The notes under the pieces were generated by a model, which worked only from the letters and a program-made list of their open reading frames with translations, ran no database searches and had not been told where the DNA came from. A program made the position numbers and the translations under genes. Below, piece after piece: positions 10,555 through 22,635 of a stretch of DNA of 64,000 nt. This stretch comes from Steinernema hermaphroditum. Taxonomy: Eukaryota > Nematoda > Chromadorea > Rhabditida > Steinernematidae. The DNA lies in the NCBI GenBank assembly GCA_030435675.1, contig CM059625.1:15934001-15998000 (forward strand), written 5' to 3'. The stretch's first letter is position 1. Each line of letters starts with the position of its first letter.

Positions 10555-12613
10555 GTGTTACTCAAATATTTAAATTCCCGGGTGGTGTATTGTCTCAGGC
10601 GAAAAGGGACGGGCGATCGCGAAAGCGAACGCACTTCCGCGCCAAACTCCTTTTCCGCTTAATTATTCAAGCTTCGGCCCTAGCTTACTTTTTCCTTCAC
10701 TTCTTGCGCACGACAAAAATACGCCCGAGAAGTGATTTAGAATGGCAGAGACGCTGATGGGTTGGCGCGAAGAGTAAGCATCGCTAATGTCCCTTCGACG
10801 AAACGCTACATATGTCCTTTACCGAGAAATTATCGCATGGCTAAAAGAAGTGCCGTCAAAAAGTTTCGTAAAGCCGATCGGGTGCTTCTCAAGTAGCCAG
10901 GAGTTGGGGAGAAGCAGTTGTCTGAGAAAATGACGGCTTCTCGTGCAATTACGAGGCTTCATAATATAAGCGTGTTTTCGTTTATTGGTGTATTATGCAG
11001 AAACTACCTCTCACATACACATAAACCAAAGGATCTGAAAGCAGATGAACATATCAATATAGATCAATGACCTCTTGGCCCCGGGGCATATAGCAACCTG
11101 AAGAGATTTCCAAGCATATGCAGTCAATACCATAGCCTGTTGATCATTTTAATCTCGATATCGAAATCTGGGCACATTGGTTAGCATTTCGGCATGCGGG
11201 TAAATAACGATTGGGCAACTGAGCAAAGACCGTGAAACAATTTCAATTTTAAGGTTTACGACCCGGGCCAAACAAAAACAAGGCCTCTTCAAGGGATTGG
11301 GTGGGCTCAGCTGTTGGCTGGTACGGCGTAGCATATGGTATCAGCGACGTTTACGGTGTTTGCGACAGGAGGCGACACTCCCGGGTGTAAACGCTCACAA
11401 CTTTCAGCGTGGCCGCTATTAGACGTGTTTGCTGTGAACTAAATTGGGATTGAAGAACATTTTATTGTGTTAAGGGTAATATCACATGTTATGTATCAAT
11501 TGGTCGGTAACATAAAGCACAAACATAATACCAGCACTTCACATTTAGCTCATGCCCATTGGTCGCTAAATTTGCCGAATGTTTTCATTTCATTTGAATA
11601 TTTTCAGAATGTCCTTTCTGGAGTATCTGCAGTTCGTCTGGAGTCCGCGAGTAAAACAGCACGCTCCATAAAATTCCATATTTTGGAGCAGTCCCCGACG
11701 GATCGTACACCCTCAGGTCCTATTTCCTTCTTTTGTTCTTCATCTTATCCAGCTGACAAATGTACCTCTGTGTCGAGAAAAACAAAGACGCGTGTTAATT
11801 GGAGAGTAATTTATATATAACTTGTGCACTTGTAGTGGAAAAAATCGAAATGAATGGATCTCACCACCAGCGCACAGTCGTTTAATTCTTTCTCCTCTCT
11901 ATGTTAATAGCGTGAGGTAAACATAGCAGATAGCAAAAAAAGCGCAAAAAGCACATACTTCAACATGTACGCTTTTTAATTTCTGGTGCGTACATTGGAA
12001 GCGCGTACCATTCTTCGAAAATGAGTTCGGTGCCGAGTGCGAATAGCTTAAGGTAAATGTAACAGACTAAAAAAATCGCAAAAAAGGCTTTTTTCGCCTT
12101 CTTTCACTGTTGACATGTACAGGGGTAGTTCTACGTGCACCAGCAACGATATAATGTTTGTAAGCATGCCCGTGCGGATTCGAACCCTCGATGTTCTGCA
12201 TGGTAGTAGATCATACTACCAATCAGCCATCGATGTCCACATTTTACGTGGTAAAAACATCGCCTACATAGGTTGTTCTCTTTCGATTCAATGTTTTACG
12301 TGCGTTTCTGGGCTTGTAAGCGGCTTTTCCGACATCATCAGCTTGTGTGAAATCGGTGTGGTAGAAAGATGCAGAATAATTGAGCTAGCGGGCTGACCGT
12401 GCATTAATTAGAAAAATATTAAGTTGCAAAACGATTTTTGGCCGAACGACTGGTACAGTACTGTATGTACCGTAGCTATTAAGCCGGGAGGGAGTAACAA
12501 TGCTGCCAAGACTGATTCAGATCGTAGCATACAGCCCTTGAGCAGAAGAATTGAGAAAAATAAGAAAAAATTTCATTTCCAGTGAACCAAGCAAAGATTG
12601 TGCGTTGAGGCTT
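10555..12613. other. Intergenic, with repeat remnants
   Basis: Downstream side of the anoctamin gene. The section 11900-12320 holds copies of the SINE-like repeat listed separately. A plus-strand frame at 11467-11820 (117 codons) has no recognisable domain and no splice signals that extend it. Nothing else is supported. Confidence 0.5.
11900..12320 (-). repeat. SINE-like repeat, copy 1 (with a partial head copy)
   Basis: The family signature AGCGTGAGGTAAACATAGCAG occurs at about 11908, and a variant (AGCTTAAGGTAAATGTAACAG) at about 12045, followed by an A-rich run. At about 12176-12240 lies the tRNA-like module in reverse: GGATTCGAACCCTCGA (complement of a B box) and CCAATCAGCCATCGA (complement of an A box), with the TGGTAGTA/TACTACCA hairpin between them. 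A conserved block follows (ATCGCCTACATAGGTTG). The element therefore reads on the minus strand. Confidence 0.65.
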
Positions 12614-15600
12614 TCACTCCTGACTCAGCTGCTGACTGATGTTTCGGAGCATCGGTGTCAGTGAGCGATTGCGGTATTTAGGCCTGAAGAGTCGCTCCCT
12701 TGGATCGGCCGGTTCAGATGTCTGTGGACTTAGTCGGTTCACAGGAGTAACGCCATTAGGTATGCCATTTGCAGTGGCTTCCGGTGCCTCGGCCAGGTCT
12801 TTGGCGAGCAGTTTTGTCTCTTTCTAAAAGACAATGCATTTATATTTCCCACAGCTTATCTCAAACCTTAAATACTTCACGCCGCCAGTACTCGATCTTG
12901 TCCATTTCGATGCGGACCCATCTTGGAATATCAGGAATAACCATGTGAAGCATGTATTTTGCCAAAAGGATGATGTGTTCGAGAATGACAACCAGAAGTA
13001 CCTGAAAGGACACAGTGATAACATTAAGAAAAATCACTAGCAAAGTAAAAAAACTGCGACAAAAGACCGTGAAGTGTTCTTTTTGAGGTTTTCACGAAGG
13101 AAACTATTCACCTGGCCAGTTAATGAGAGGTTCGGTAATACCCGCTGAATCAGTCCTGATTGACCGATAAGGGCGCAGTTCACTAAAACACCCACGACGC
13201 CCATCACCTGTAAAGCTTTTTTGTTGTACAGTGTATGTGAATACAGACAAACCTCCATTGCCTTTTGCCAAGCACCGATGTCCTTCACCCGTCGCCCGAA
13301 AGGTCTTTGCACGGTGTTGCACAGTTTAAACGCATCGACACGTATCTCAACCAAGTTGTTAGCGAGGGCGCAGAAGGCTGCTAACGGAAATGCTGGAGAG
13401 AACAGCAGGACGTAGCCGAACTGAAATGCGAGTAAATTAAGGGGCAACTTCTCGAGAGCAAACCTGAATGAACATTTCGAGGTAATCATCAAGTGGACGT
13501 GCGTAAACCGGCATCAGACTTTGGAGTTCCGCTTCGGTTAACTCTAGTTCTAAATGATAATAAAAAACAGGATGTTTGTCGATTGCTTACCATTATCGAA
13601 ATTTGGCTTAAATTCTGGAAGTGGCAACCGCTCTGACCTTGGTGATTTCGTGGCCGGGTAGCTCTGTGATGTGTATAAACAAAAGAATATCAGATTCAAA
13701 GATACCTGAAGTAACAATATCTGATTATTGTTCTGACCGGTCCTCCTTAGTCGCATAGAAGACCATTTATTCCGACTGGTAGGACTTGAAGGTACAGGTT
13801 CATCCGGAGAATCCAAGTTAAACAGTGCGGGTTCTTCGGTTATCACATTTTCTTCAATGAATCGAGGCTAAAGCAGCATCTGACATGTCCACGCTGAACG
13901 GCATACCTCTGGTGATTCGTCCGCATTTCTTTTCCTGTTCTTCACTTGGTCAACATGTCTCCGTAGCGATTTATCGCTCATGCTCTTCGTCATCTTATAC
14001 GTCAATCTGCTCAACTTTAGCTTCTCCAGAATGAAAGGCACAATTGTCTCCATCACATTTTGTGTCACCTGACGAGTTATGAGCAATGTTGCAAGAGTCT
14101 GCAATTGTGGGGATGCAACTGATCACTGGTGAAACTTGTTACCTCCTGCAAGCGCTTCATGTCGCGAAGATAGAAAGCGATGTAGAACAGGGACCCAAAC
14201 GCACTAACACATTGGAACATTACAATCTTTGTTATGAGGAAGTTCTCGTACTCTACGTCCGTACGATAATTCTCTGCAATTGTCATAGTTTTTGGATGAA
14301 TGTACAGCCGAGGCCTACCTAAGTCGTTTAAGTACAAGGCAAGATGTCGATACATATTATCACCCGCAACAATCATCAACGCGTATAGAACCATCGGCAC
14401 ATAGGTTACCCATTTGAACAGTGAAGAGTGGCCAAAATAACTAAAATAAACGAGTATTAGGTATAAGACGCGACTCTTAAAAAGCTATTTGAAAAAAACC
14501 AATCTAACGATATTGAGCTCGTGGCTTCCCAGATCATCTCCGAGCTGGCTTTTCGATTATGACCCTGATTGCCCAAATCGTACCTGTCAGCAATGTCCTG
14601 TAGCTGCAGCATGCAGAACATTGAAACAAACAACACACTAAGGCAACATAGAGTAATAGGATAAGTGACTAGAAATCTGATAGTCCTGTGTTTCCATGCT
14701 GGATAGCAAGGCTCCAGCCGGCCTGACACGGGGTTCGGCTCCACGTATTCACCCTAAATGATCACCGATTAGCAGTGCCGTCCATGAACCACTCACCTTA
14801 AACGCTGATCTCGGGTCCTCCAGATACAAATTGGTGTTAACTTCGAAGGTACCCCACCGGAATGCTAGTTCGGCCTGTTTCCTTTTCCACGTTTCCAGAA
14901 AAGCAGTAGACCACACGCAGTTGAACAAAGCGAAAAACACAAAACAAATGTCAGAAATGAGCTGAATGCATAGTTCAAAAAAGAATTGATGCTGGGAAGC
15001 GTACCGAATCATTCCCATCGTCATCGTCGCTGTTCCCTTTAAACTTGAAACCGCCATAGAAGAACAACAGTAAGCCAACAAGCGCCGGACACCATAGCGC
15101 TGTGGTTAGATGACCCAGCCATCCGAAGTACATTCCTATTTCGGTGCCAAAATATTTCATTATTGAGTCGAGCGGTTGGCTTTCGAACAAGGCGAGAACC
15201 CATGAATGATGGAGCTCCTTGAGATCATCTGCTTCATGTAAAGAAAGCACGTTTTCTATGATGCCTTCACTGATCAGAATTGGTACTGAAAAAACGTCCT
15301 TGAAGTGAAGGCAAAAGCGTTTCGTCTTGTTGGCTGTTAGTGGCACCTTCAACTTAAACGATCTTAAACTTGTGTTTTCTTTGTATTCCGCCATGTTGAA
15401 AAACTACACCAATTTTACGTTTTGATTAAGCTAATCGTATAGAGACTCACATACTGCCCGTCCTTCCTGTATACTGATAATTGGCTCGCCGTTCGTGGAG
15501 TCAAAACTCTTTAATACGATACCACCCGGCGGCGCCGCGATCATCTCAATCATCGCCTTTACGATGGACGACCGTTCCATGTCTGTGAAAAACGAATCCT

Positions 15601-18600
15601 CATGTTCGATCCCACAATAGCACTGGGCCTCGTCAAACATAAAGTCTCTCATTCCGCCTCCAAATTGTGGCTTCAACCTCTTTTTCAAGTGGTACAATTC
15701 GGCACCTTTCAGAAGACTAAAATAGAACATGTACGTCATTGAAAACAATGTATGGGTGTGTGCACGAACCTGACGTAGCCGGCGGTGATGTAAATTGCGT
15801 ACGAGTGCGTGAGTTTGTGGTAGCGCACTTCAACGGTTAGCTTTTGCTCGTACTTCCTGACCTTAATCAGACAGTTAGAAGATGTGCATTGAAAACCAAA
15901 AATAATGCCTTGGGCTCCGCTGAATCCGTTGCCATGTAATTATGAAAAAGCGCCACACTTACCAAATCAATGAACCACTGCACAATCAATTCGGCTTTCT
16001 TGTGCGGGAAGGACTTCAGAGTCACAAGAAGGTCGCATTTAATCGAGCTCGATGCATATCTCCATAATCCGGAGCTTATTGCAAATCTCTGACCTAAAAG
16101 ACGTCTCAGCTCACAACATCCACGCATGCTAGACTACCTTCAATAATTCCATCTTGTATCAGGTCGCCGAACCTCTGCTGCAGCATGTTCCGCGCAACTA
16201 AAACAATGTACATAATTGTCTTTTTGTATAGTAAGGCGCCGTAAGGAATCGCAAAAAAGAAGAAGATGGGACTAAGGCACAGAACTAACCGAAAATAATT
16301 TCGCTAACACAACAGCAAAGAGAACACAATTACATTAGTCATTGCAAATCCTACGGGACAGGCCTCATATTTGTAAAACGGACCAGCTCGTGAAGACCGG
16401 GAAGTGCCAATGGAACACTACTGTGAATTTTAGTTGCACTTTCCAGTGGGCGTTCCAAGCTTTAATCGCCGGCTAACCAACTACATATGGAGAAGGAAGA
16501 GTAGAATGCTTAAGAACAAGGAAAAATGTGATGCGGAAGACAAGGAAAAGCGTTGAATTAGGAAGGTGTTTGCAGATCACTTCAAGCAAGAAAAATTCGA
16601 TTCCCATTTTTTCTTCAAGGTGATCCCGGACCGGTTCCTGTTATAAAACATATAAAGTGTGCGCATTGCGACAAATTCTGCAAGTAGTCTTTACTACGAT
16701 TTCGAACAGCTAGTACATGCGTGTACTAATGAAAGTGATTTGACTTCTGCTTTGAATAAACAACATAAGTCGCAAAAACAAGACATGATCTTTGCCAAAA
16801 AATAAGATGCAAAATTTAAGAATGACAGTTTTCTAACCGTGAACCTTGAAAAGCAGAAGTGGATGAAAATTAAACGCAAAATGAGGTTAGAATAAAAAAA
16901 ATCGGAAGCACCATCCACCGGTTTCTGCCGCAAGAATAAAGGTGTCTATATAGGTAAACAGATTTAATAATACGTTAGCAACTGAACGCAGCTGAATATT
17001 CATCTACTAGACACGTCAGTACCAACGCAGCTAGCAACAAGCCGAACAACAGGAGCAACGAAGTTGGAATCGGATGCTACTTTTTGACGGAAATCAGCAG
17101 TATACATTAATGCATGGGTACAGCTAAGATCTCACAGTGATTCGTTAACATTCTGAGATATTTGAGGGTAGCCCTTACAAGAATCGATCAAACTACGTAA
17201 TAAAAAAATGCAAAGAACGCGCAACACATATCACAAAACTGATCTCACGCAACAAAGCCATGCACTTCTCGAATGGACACATCCGTCTAGTGTGTCGAGC
17301 TGAGTGACCAACCCGGTGGATGGCCCCAGCTATCCGCCCCAAATCGATTTCGCGCCATGTATGCATGTTGTCGTATTTATGCAATTTAAGAGCCGCTGGA
17401 GTGGCGAGCGCATTGTCTGAGGGGCCAAATGGCGCCGCCTGCAGAGGCCGATCTGAAACTGGAGCGACAGGCGAAGGAGGAAGTCTCGCGCTGGTCTTTG
17501 TGCGTCGAGAATGCATGATGAGCCGACGGCAACACTTGAAATGGATGCAAGTGAGAAGATCGCAAGAGAGTCAAAGTCGAGTCAGCACCCTTTATTGCGG
17601 CGGGTCTCATGCGTGCGAAAAAAGATCTTTTTTTTTTTAAAAAAGATCCAGAAGATTCCTGCTATTGTCGCAGTGAATTGTTTTAAATACGTGCTTTTTA
17701 TTTCTGTAATACCGTTCAGGAAAGTGAGCGGAATATAATAACAAGGAATCGTTGCAAAAAGGGAAGAACGGATGGATGAGATGCGGCACTCTAATCAACA
17801 AATTTGATTGTTGTGAACGATCAATGCAATTTCTCTTCATATATCTTGCCATTTATCCGATTCTCGTGCTTGGTTCTCAAAGTCGGGCTCGCATAAATAA
17901 TATTTTTTCAATCAAATGACAAGCCATCAGCCATATCGAATTTCGATATTTGCTACATGTCATTCTCAGTGATATCAACTTTGGCTGTATCTGCCATTCA
18001 CATCTTGTCATGCAGATTGTTGAATTGTTTCTAAGGGTTCACGGCACAGCCAACACAAATCATCGTCTATGTACGGCTGCCCTGTTATTACTGAACTTCG
18101 GCGTTCTTTTATGTTTCTGCGAATAACAAATCAATTCCTAGAAGGAAGATAAATAGTTCTGGGATACCCCTTCTTCATCATTCCATCTTTCCTCTCGAGA
18201 AAACAAACAAAGAGTGCAGACATCACTTTAAAAATCCGTTGTCCATTGATCAGATGACAATGTCTTTGCGAGTATCGGATTTCGTACTCTAAGTTCGTGT
18301 TGCGCTGTACAAAATCGGCACGAATTCACATTTGTAGAGGTATGAGCCAGAATTACTTTTGAATTTTGAGATGTACGTAAGTTACGGTATTCGTTCAGCT
18401 TTATGAAACCTGTCTGCACATGCGTAGACTAGAATGTAAATTCCCTTCGACCGACACGTTCAGATGACCATAGTCAGCTTTACCAAGAGACACGAAAAGG
18501 TTTCTGTTTATTTGAAGTGGGCAGTATGCCGGTTGCTGTTTCGGGTCCGGGTTCGACTTTTAGTTTTCTCCACTTCACGTTCTGAGTCGATTAGATTGGG

Positions 18601-19096
18601 CACATCACAAAGATTGATAAGACCGAGAGCATGATTTATGGAGGTGCAGAATAGAGAAGGATATTCGATGGAAAACCACTGAGAAAACGACGTACCTCCC
18701 TTTAAAAAGCGTTACAATCAATCGATTTTCACACGAACAGTCGAAGAAAAACGCGCGAACGAAACAAAACGTCCTTTATGTTGGCAGCCTAAGTGATAAA
18801 TAGTCGCGATCGTCGAGCACAATTGTTAAAAAAGCACGCCATTGTCATCGGCTATCAATGGCGAATTTAAATAGTCCATATCGTATCGCCGCTACATGAA
18901 TAATGCGCCCACCTTCAACCATCCATTTGGCGTATTCGATCAGCCCGCTGTCCTCTTCTTCTTCGCTGTGCTCTTTAATTATGATTCGAGGGATTTTATG
19001 CTTCATCTTATACGATTCCGTGGCTCGTAAAGTTGAACGAGGTGGCGTTGGCTCGGACGGTGGTGGGTCCAAGACGCTCACGCTGCGGGTGCGCAT
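12614..19096 (-). CDS. Anoctamin / TMEM16 family protein, 17 exons, 985 aa
   Basis: Exons: 19096-18913, 16197-16138, 16093-15963, 15861-15770, 15716-15455, 15403-15005, 14961-14797, 14753-14509, 14440-14143, 14098-13907, 13867-13706, 13663-13591, 13549-13464, 13420-13253, 13207-13112, 13001-12867, 12823-12614. All phases agree and the total of 2958 bp is divisible by three. The cytosolic N-terminus is followed by a ten-helix type membrane domain. Hallmarks are DDYLEMFIQFGYVLLFSPAF and ALANNLVEIRVDAFKL, which carry the conserved calcium-site acids of helices 7 and 8, plus TLATLLITRQV and PDIPRWVRIEMDK. The first helix-7 acid is Asp where Glu is common. The family comprises Ca2+-activated chloride channels and lipid scramblases at the plasma membrane. 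The start ATG sits 2 bases after TTCATTTCAG, consistent with trans-splicing. The first intron (2.7 kb) is much longer than the rest. Assignment of the 18913-19096 exon rests on phase match and composition, so it is less certain than the others. Confidence 0.93.
16198..18912. other. Long first intron of the anoctamin gene
   Basis: This 2.7 kb stretch separates the first exon from exon 2. No coding exon with good splice sites was found in it on the minus strand. A GC-richer patch at 17250-17600 has overlapping frames on both strands without recognisable domains, and a T10/A-rich run lies at about 17630. It may hold regulatory sequence or an undetected exon. Confidence 0.4.
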
Positions 19097-20229
19097 GTCT
19101 GAAATGAATCTTCGTCGATGTACAGTCGTATGAGACAACAACTGGCGCAGTAAACCGAACCGTATTTACAGAGAACTACAACAACGCAAGACCTGATGAA
19201 CTAAAAAAATCGTCGTAGTCAATGGATAAAATTAAATCGGTCCGGCCATTGCGGCTAGTCGAGGGTGTTTTCTTCTCCGTTGCTATTTTAGACTCAGCCG
19301 AAAACATATAATTAGTACCGCGAGCAGACTTCACGTCATACTGACCGTCTACAAAACATTGCCCTACCAGAGAAACAAAGGAATGAAGGACGAGTGATCT
19401 TATATCGACAGCAAGCTGCCATTGATATTTGAGCACATATGAATTGTGCGGTTTATAGCTCTAGGTATGAGGGAGCAAAAAGTGTCAAAAACAACGCATT
19501 CAGTACCTTCTTTAAGTGCATGGATTATGATGTTTGAAAACACTTAAAAATAGCTCGCTGCTATTACTGAATATCGAAAGGTGGACTCAAGGTAGTATTC
19601 ACATCACATTTTGTGCTTTTGATTCAGTCGCATACTTCTGAAATACTTCTAATTACATGGGAATAAGGAATACTATGAAAATATACACGGTAATACAATC
19701 GTAAAACAAGTACAGAAGTAAACAGGTGGAATTTGTCTATGTATCTAACTCTGTCTCTAAGTCTATCTCTATACCACATGGACTTCAACATAGACAGCCT
19801 CCGTTAATGGTCATTCTATTACAAACAGCGTGTATTTGTTTAAATTGTAGCGTTATTACAGCAACGATTGGTAATTTATAAATGGAAAAATATTACAGTT
19901 ATAAAATACTTGTCTCTGGAAAAATAATGAAGACTTTTCCTAGGTGGCTGTTACCCTGGAACTAATCGCTTTTATGAGATTATTTAGGCCAATTCAGGGT
20001 AAAACCTCGCGTGACAGACAGGAAAAAAACAAAAAGAGACAATGAAGGACGGCAATCACATCCGCTTACATCGATGTGGCCGAGCACATGGCACTCGAGC
20101 AAGAAGTTTATCGTAAAAATAATAATAAAAGTATACATCTTCTCGGGAGGACAGGAAGACATCGCGTCGTGGACCGCTTCGAGCAAGCGTGAGGAACTCA
20201 TGGTGGAAAAACAAAATCACTCGAAGTGA

Positions 20230-20381
20230 TCAGCCAACGGCGATCTCCGAGCTCACGCGGCAGTTGTCCGCGTCGTCGTCGATGTCAGAGAGGCAGTAAT
20301 GGCCGGCACGGCGGCGAGCGTAGGTAGCCACTGCTAACTTGCCATTAAAAACTTTTCCGTGGCGGTAATCAACACATCTAT
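20230..20381 (-). CDS. Probable terminal exon of an unidentified gene
   Basis: A polypyrimidine acceptor (TCTATTTTTTGTAAG) precedes a 50-codon open frame ending in TGA at 20230-20232. It encodes DYRHGKVFNGKLAVATYARR and then RAGHYCLSDIDDDADNCRVS, a coherent polar sequence with strong GC bias at third positions compared with its AT-rich flanks. Upstream exons would lie to the right on the minus strand but were not identified; the repeats at 21-22 kb may be in their introns. The family is unknown. Confidence 0.4.
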
Positions 20382-20979
20382 CTTACAAAAAATAGACAAC
20401 CTCATGTCTGATCGGCACAATGCAACAAAAACACTAGTACATAAAGCGAACTTGATTGAAATTATCCATTCGTTCTTCTTGAAGTGCACAATTTCAAACC
20501 TATCGAAGTGGCGAACGTACGCACTGAACCCGTATCTGTTGCTATCCTGCGGCTCAGTTTTTCAAAGAACTTAGTTATGACAAACTTAGTTTTTCTACAT
20601 GAACAAAAACGAGCACAGTCCAAAGCACAGTCAATGGTCTGAACCAATAAAATAATAGTTAAGGAATCTAATGTGGAATGCGCATCCCAGTCGTAATCTA
20701 GTATACTTATCTCCTCTGAACAATGGCCTCATAATCCTGGTGATTATCGCTGATGGCAGATGGATTCCAATGGTGGTGCTAATAGATGTCTGCTTGAGAA
20801 TTCTCTATAAGCAAAAGGCGCGCATTTATGTAACCTTTCAATCGCTACCTACTGGATGTTATATGACATTCTTTGAAATGATGTTCGTGGTCAAGACGGA
20901 TTCTTATTGTTTAGCTGTCGTTTGGAACTGCTTGACTTCGAAAATAGCCCTAAAAGTCGACATTCTTCTAGTTCTGACT

Positions 20980-21330
20980 GTGAATAGCGTGAGGTAAACG
21001 TAGCAAACTACAAAAAGTCCCGAATGACTCACACAATGGTGCCCGTGCACCACCAGCCTGTGAGTAGGGACCGAACCCTCGACGTTCCGCGTGATAGTAG
21101 ACCGTACTACCAATTAGCCATCGAGGCCTAGGATTTACACGCTAAAAAGTCGCCTGTATAGATTGATCTCTTCTGTTTCTGGTTTTTCCTAGCGGTCTTG
21201 GCTCCAGAAAACTTTTTTAATGACTGTTCTATGTGAAGAGGGATATTTTCCGTAAATTAAGTGAGCACCGGGTCTTGGAATATTCACTGATCGGGATGCT
21301 TGGGGACGATATGTCGTTTTCCTACAGGAA
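20980..21330 (-). repeat. SINE-like repeat, copy 2
   Basis: Starts with the family signature GTGAATAGCGTGAGGTAAAC and contains the reversed tRNA-like module at about 21066-21130, with a B-box complement (GACCGAACCCTCGAC), the TAGTAGACCGTACTA hairpin and an A-box complement (CCAATTAGCCATCGA). The downstream block with GTGAGCACCGGGTCTTGGAA matches the tails of the other copies. Confidence 0.7.
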
Positions 21331-21524
21331 TTTTCGGCGTTCAGCGTTATAGAAATGTGAGAGTGTTGACTCTTTCTATAGATGTGATTAGCAGGATCAA
21401 AACCGTTCAGACTGATAAAGAAAAACTTCCTTTAGAATTAGTCGGTCGATTTTCCTTGGTTTGACCTTTACAAACATGCGGCTCAGTGAAAATAGACCCA
21501 AACGTCGATATTCATGCTGTTCTG

Positions 21525-22015
21525 TGTGAATAGCGTGAGGTAAACGTAGCAGACAACGAACAAAAATGCAAAAAGACTGCTTGCGAATCTCCTGCAAGGC
21601 TCGCAAACAGCCGAACGCATTCTGATGTTAGGCAGGATACGAACCCTCGATGTTCTGCATGGTAGTAGAGCGTACTACCAATGAGCCATCGAGGGCCGCA
21701 TTTAATAAGGTCAAAACATCGCTTACCTAGGTTCACCCCTTTCGCTTCAGGTTTTTCCGTGGGAATTTGGTTCTAGAAAAGCTTTTCTATGAGTGTTTTA
21801 CGTGTACAGTGATATTTTTTGTAGATTTAGTGAGAATTGCACCATTCACTATTCGGCGGTGAGGTTGTCTCTTTGGCCTGACGACAATATTTGGTCTGAC
21901 GATTTTGAAAATATTTGGTCTGAGAATAAAACAAACACATCTTGTTGAGAGTTAATCAGTCATGATTATATGTAACCGAAAGCCCAGAAAATCCTGTGCA
22001 AAATGTGATAGGTAG
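21525..22015 (-). repeat. SINE-like repeat, copy 3 (longest)
   Basis: Begins with GTGAATAGCGTGAGGTAAAC. The tRNA-like module lies at about 21640-21705 (ATACGAACCCTCGATG, hairpin, CCAATGAGCCATCGA). The body continues through TTCTAGAAAAGCTTTTCTAT to a tail (AATCAGTCATGATTAT ... CCCAGAAAATCC) shared with copy 4. The region beyond, to about 22140, is GC-rich and may be an insertion or flank. Confidence 0.65.
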
Positions 22016-22374
22016 CATGATGGGCAACTGTCCCGGGAAAGTCAATCACGTCGTGGTGGCGAGCGGTCGGTCCCTCACTCGCTCTCGAGCGTCTGGTAGG
22101 TCAGACGGCAAACCCTGTGGCAGTTGTGAGTCTTCCGGCTTCTACAAAAAGCAAAACGAGTTTGTTCTGAGCATAAGGCAAATACGACATTTCATTTGCT
22201 GTTTAGTAGTACGTAATCTATATAATCTGCTACCAAACGTAAAGCATATATGTTCCTTGTTCGCAAAGATCGCCGTTATATACCAAATGGAGTAATGTAC
22301 AACAATACGTATACGTTGATCATATGTGCAACACTTAGCAGTGATTATTCTAAAAATTGCATTCAAAAGGTGGT

Positions 22375-22620
22375 TTTAACACAAACGCTTCCGGTTTTTC
22401 TTAGCAGTTTTGAGTCGAGGAAACGTTTTCAATGATTGTTCTATGTGAAGAGGGATATTTTTTGTAGTTTCAGTGAGCACTGGGCCTTTCAATATTCGCC
22501 AGTTGAGGTGACTCACAAATTAGGGCCCTAGGATAAATAAACACATCGCGTTGAGAGATAATCAGTCATGATTATGTGAAACGAAAGCCCAGAAAATTTT
22601 GTGCAAAATGTAATAGGGGG
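22375..22620 (-). repeat. SINE-like repeat, copy 4 (tail part only)
   Basis: Matches only the tail of the family: GTTCTATGTGAAGAGGGATA, AGTGAGCACTGGGCCTTTCA, then AATCAGTCATGATTATGTGA and CCCAGAAAATTTTGTGC. The tRNA-like module and the AGCGTGAGG end are missing, so it is truncated. Confidence 0.65.
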
Positions 22621-22635
22621 CACGATCGGCAACTA

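Noticed and set aside
12170..12245. Apparent tRNA gene (and similar modules at 21.07, 21.65 and 25.85 kb)
   Set aside because: A and B boxes are present, but the acceptor arms do not pair, the anticodon region is replaced by a TGGTAGTA hairpin, and the module recurs inside a larger repeat. It is tRNA-derived repeat, not a tRNA gene.
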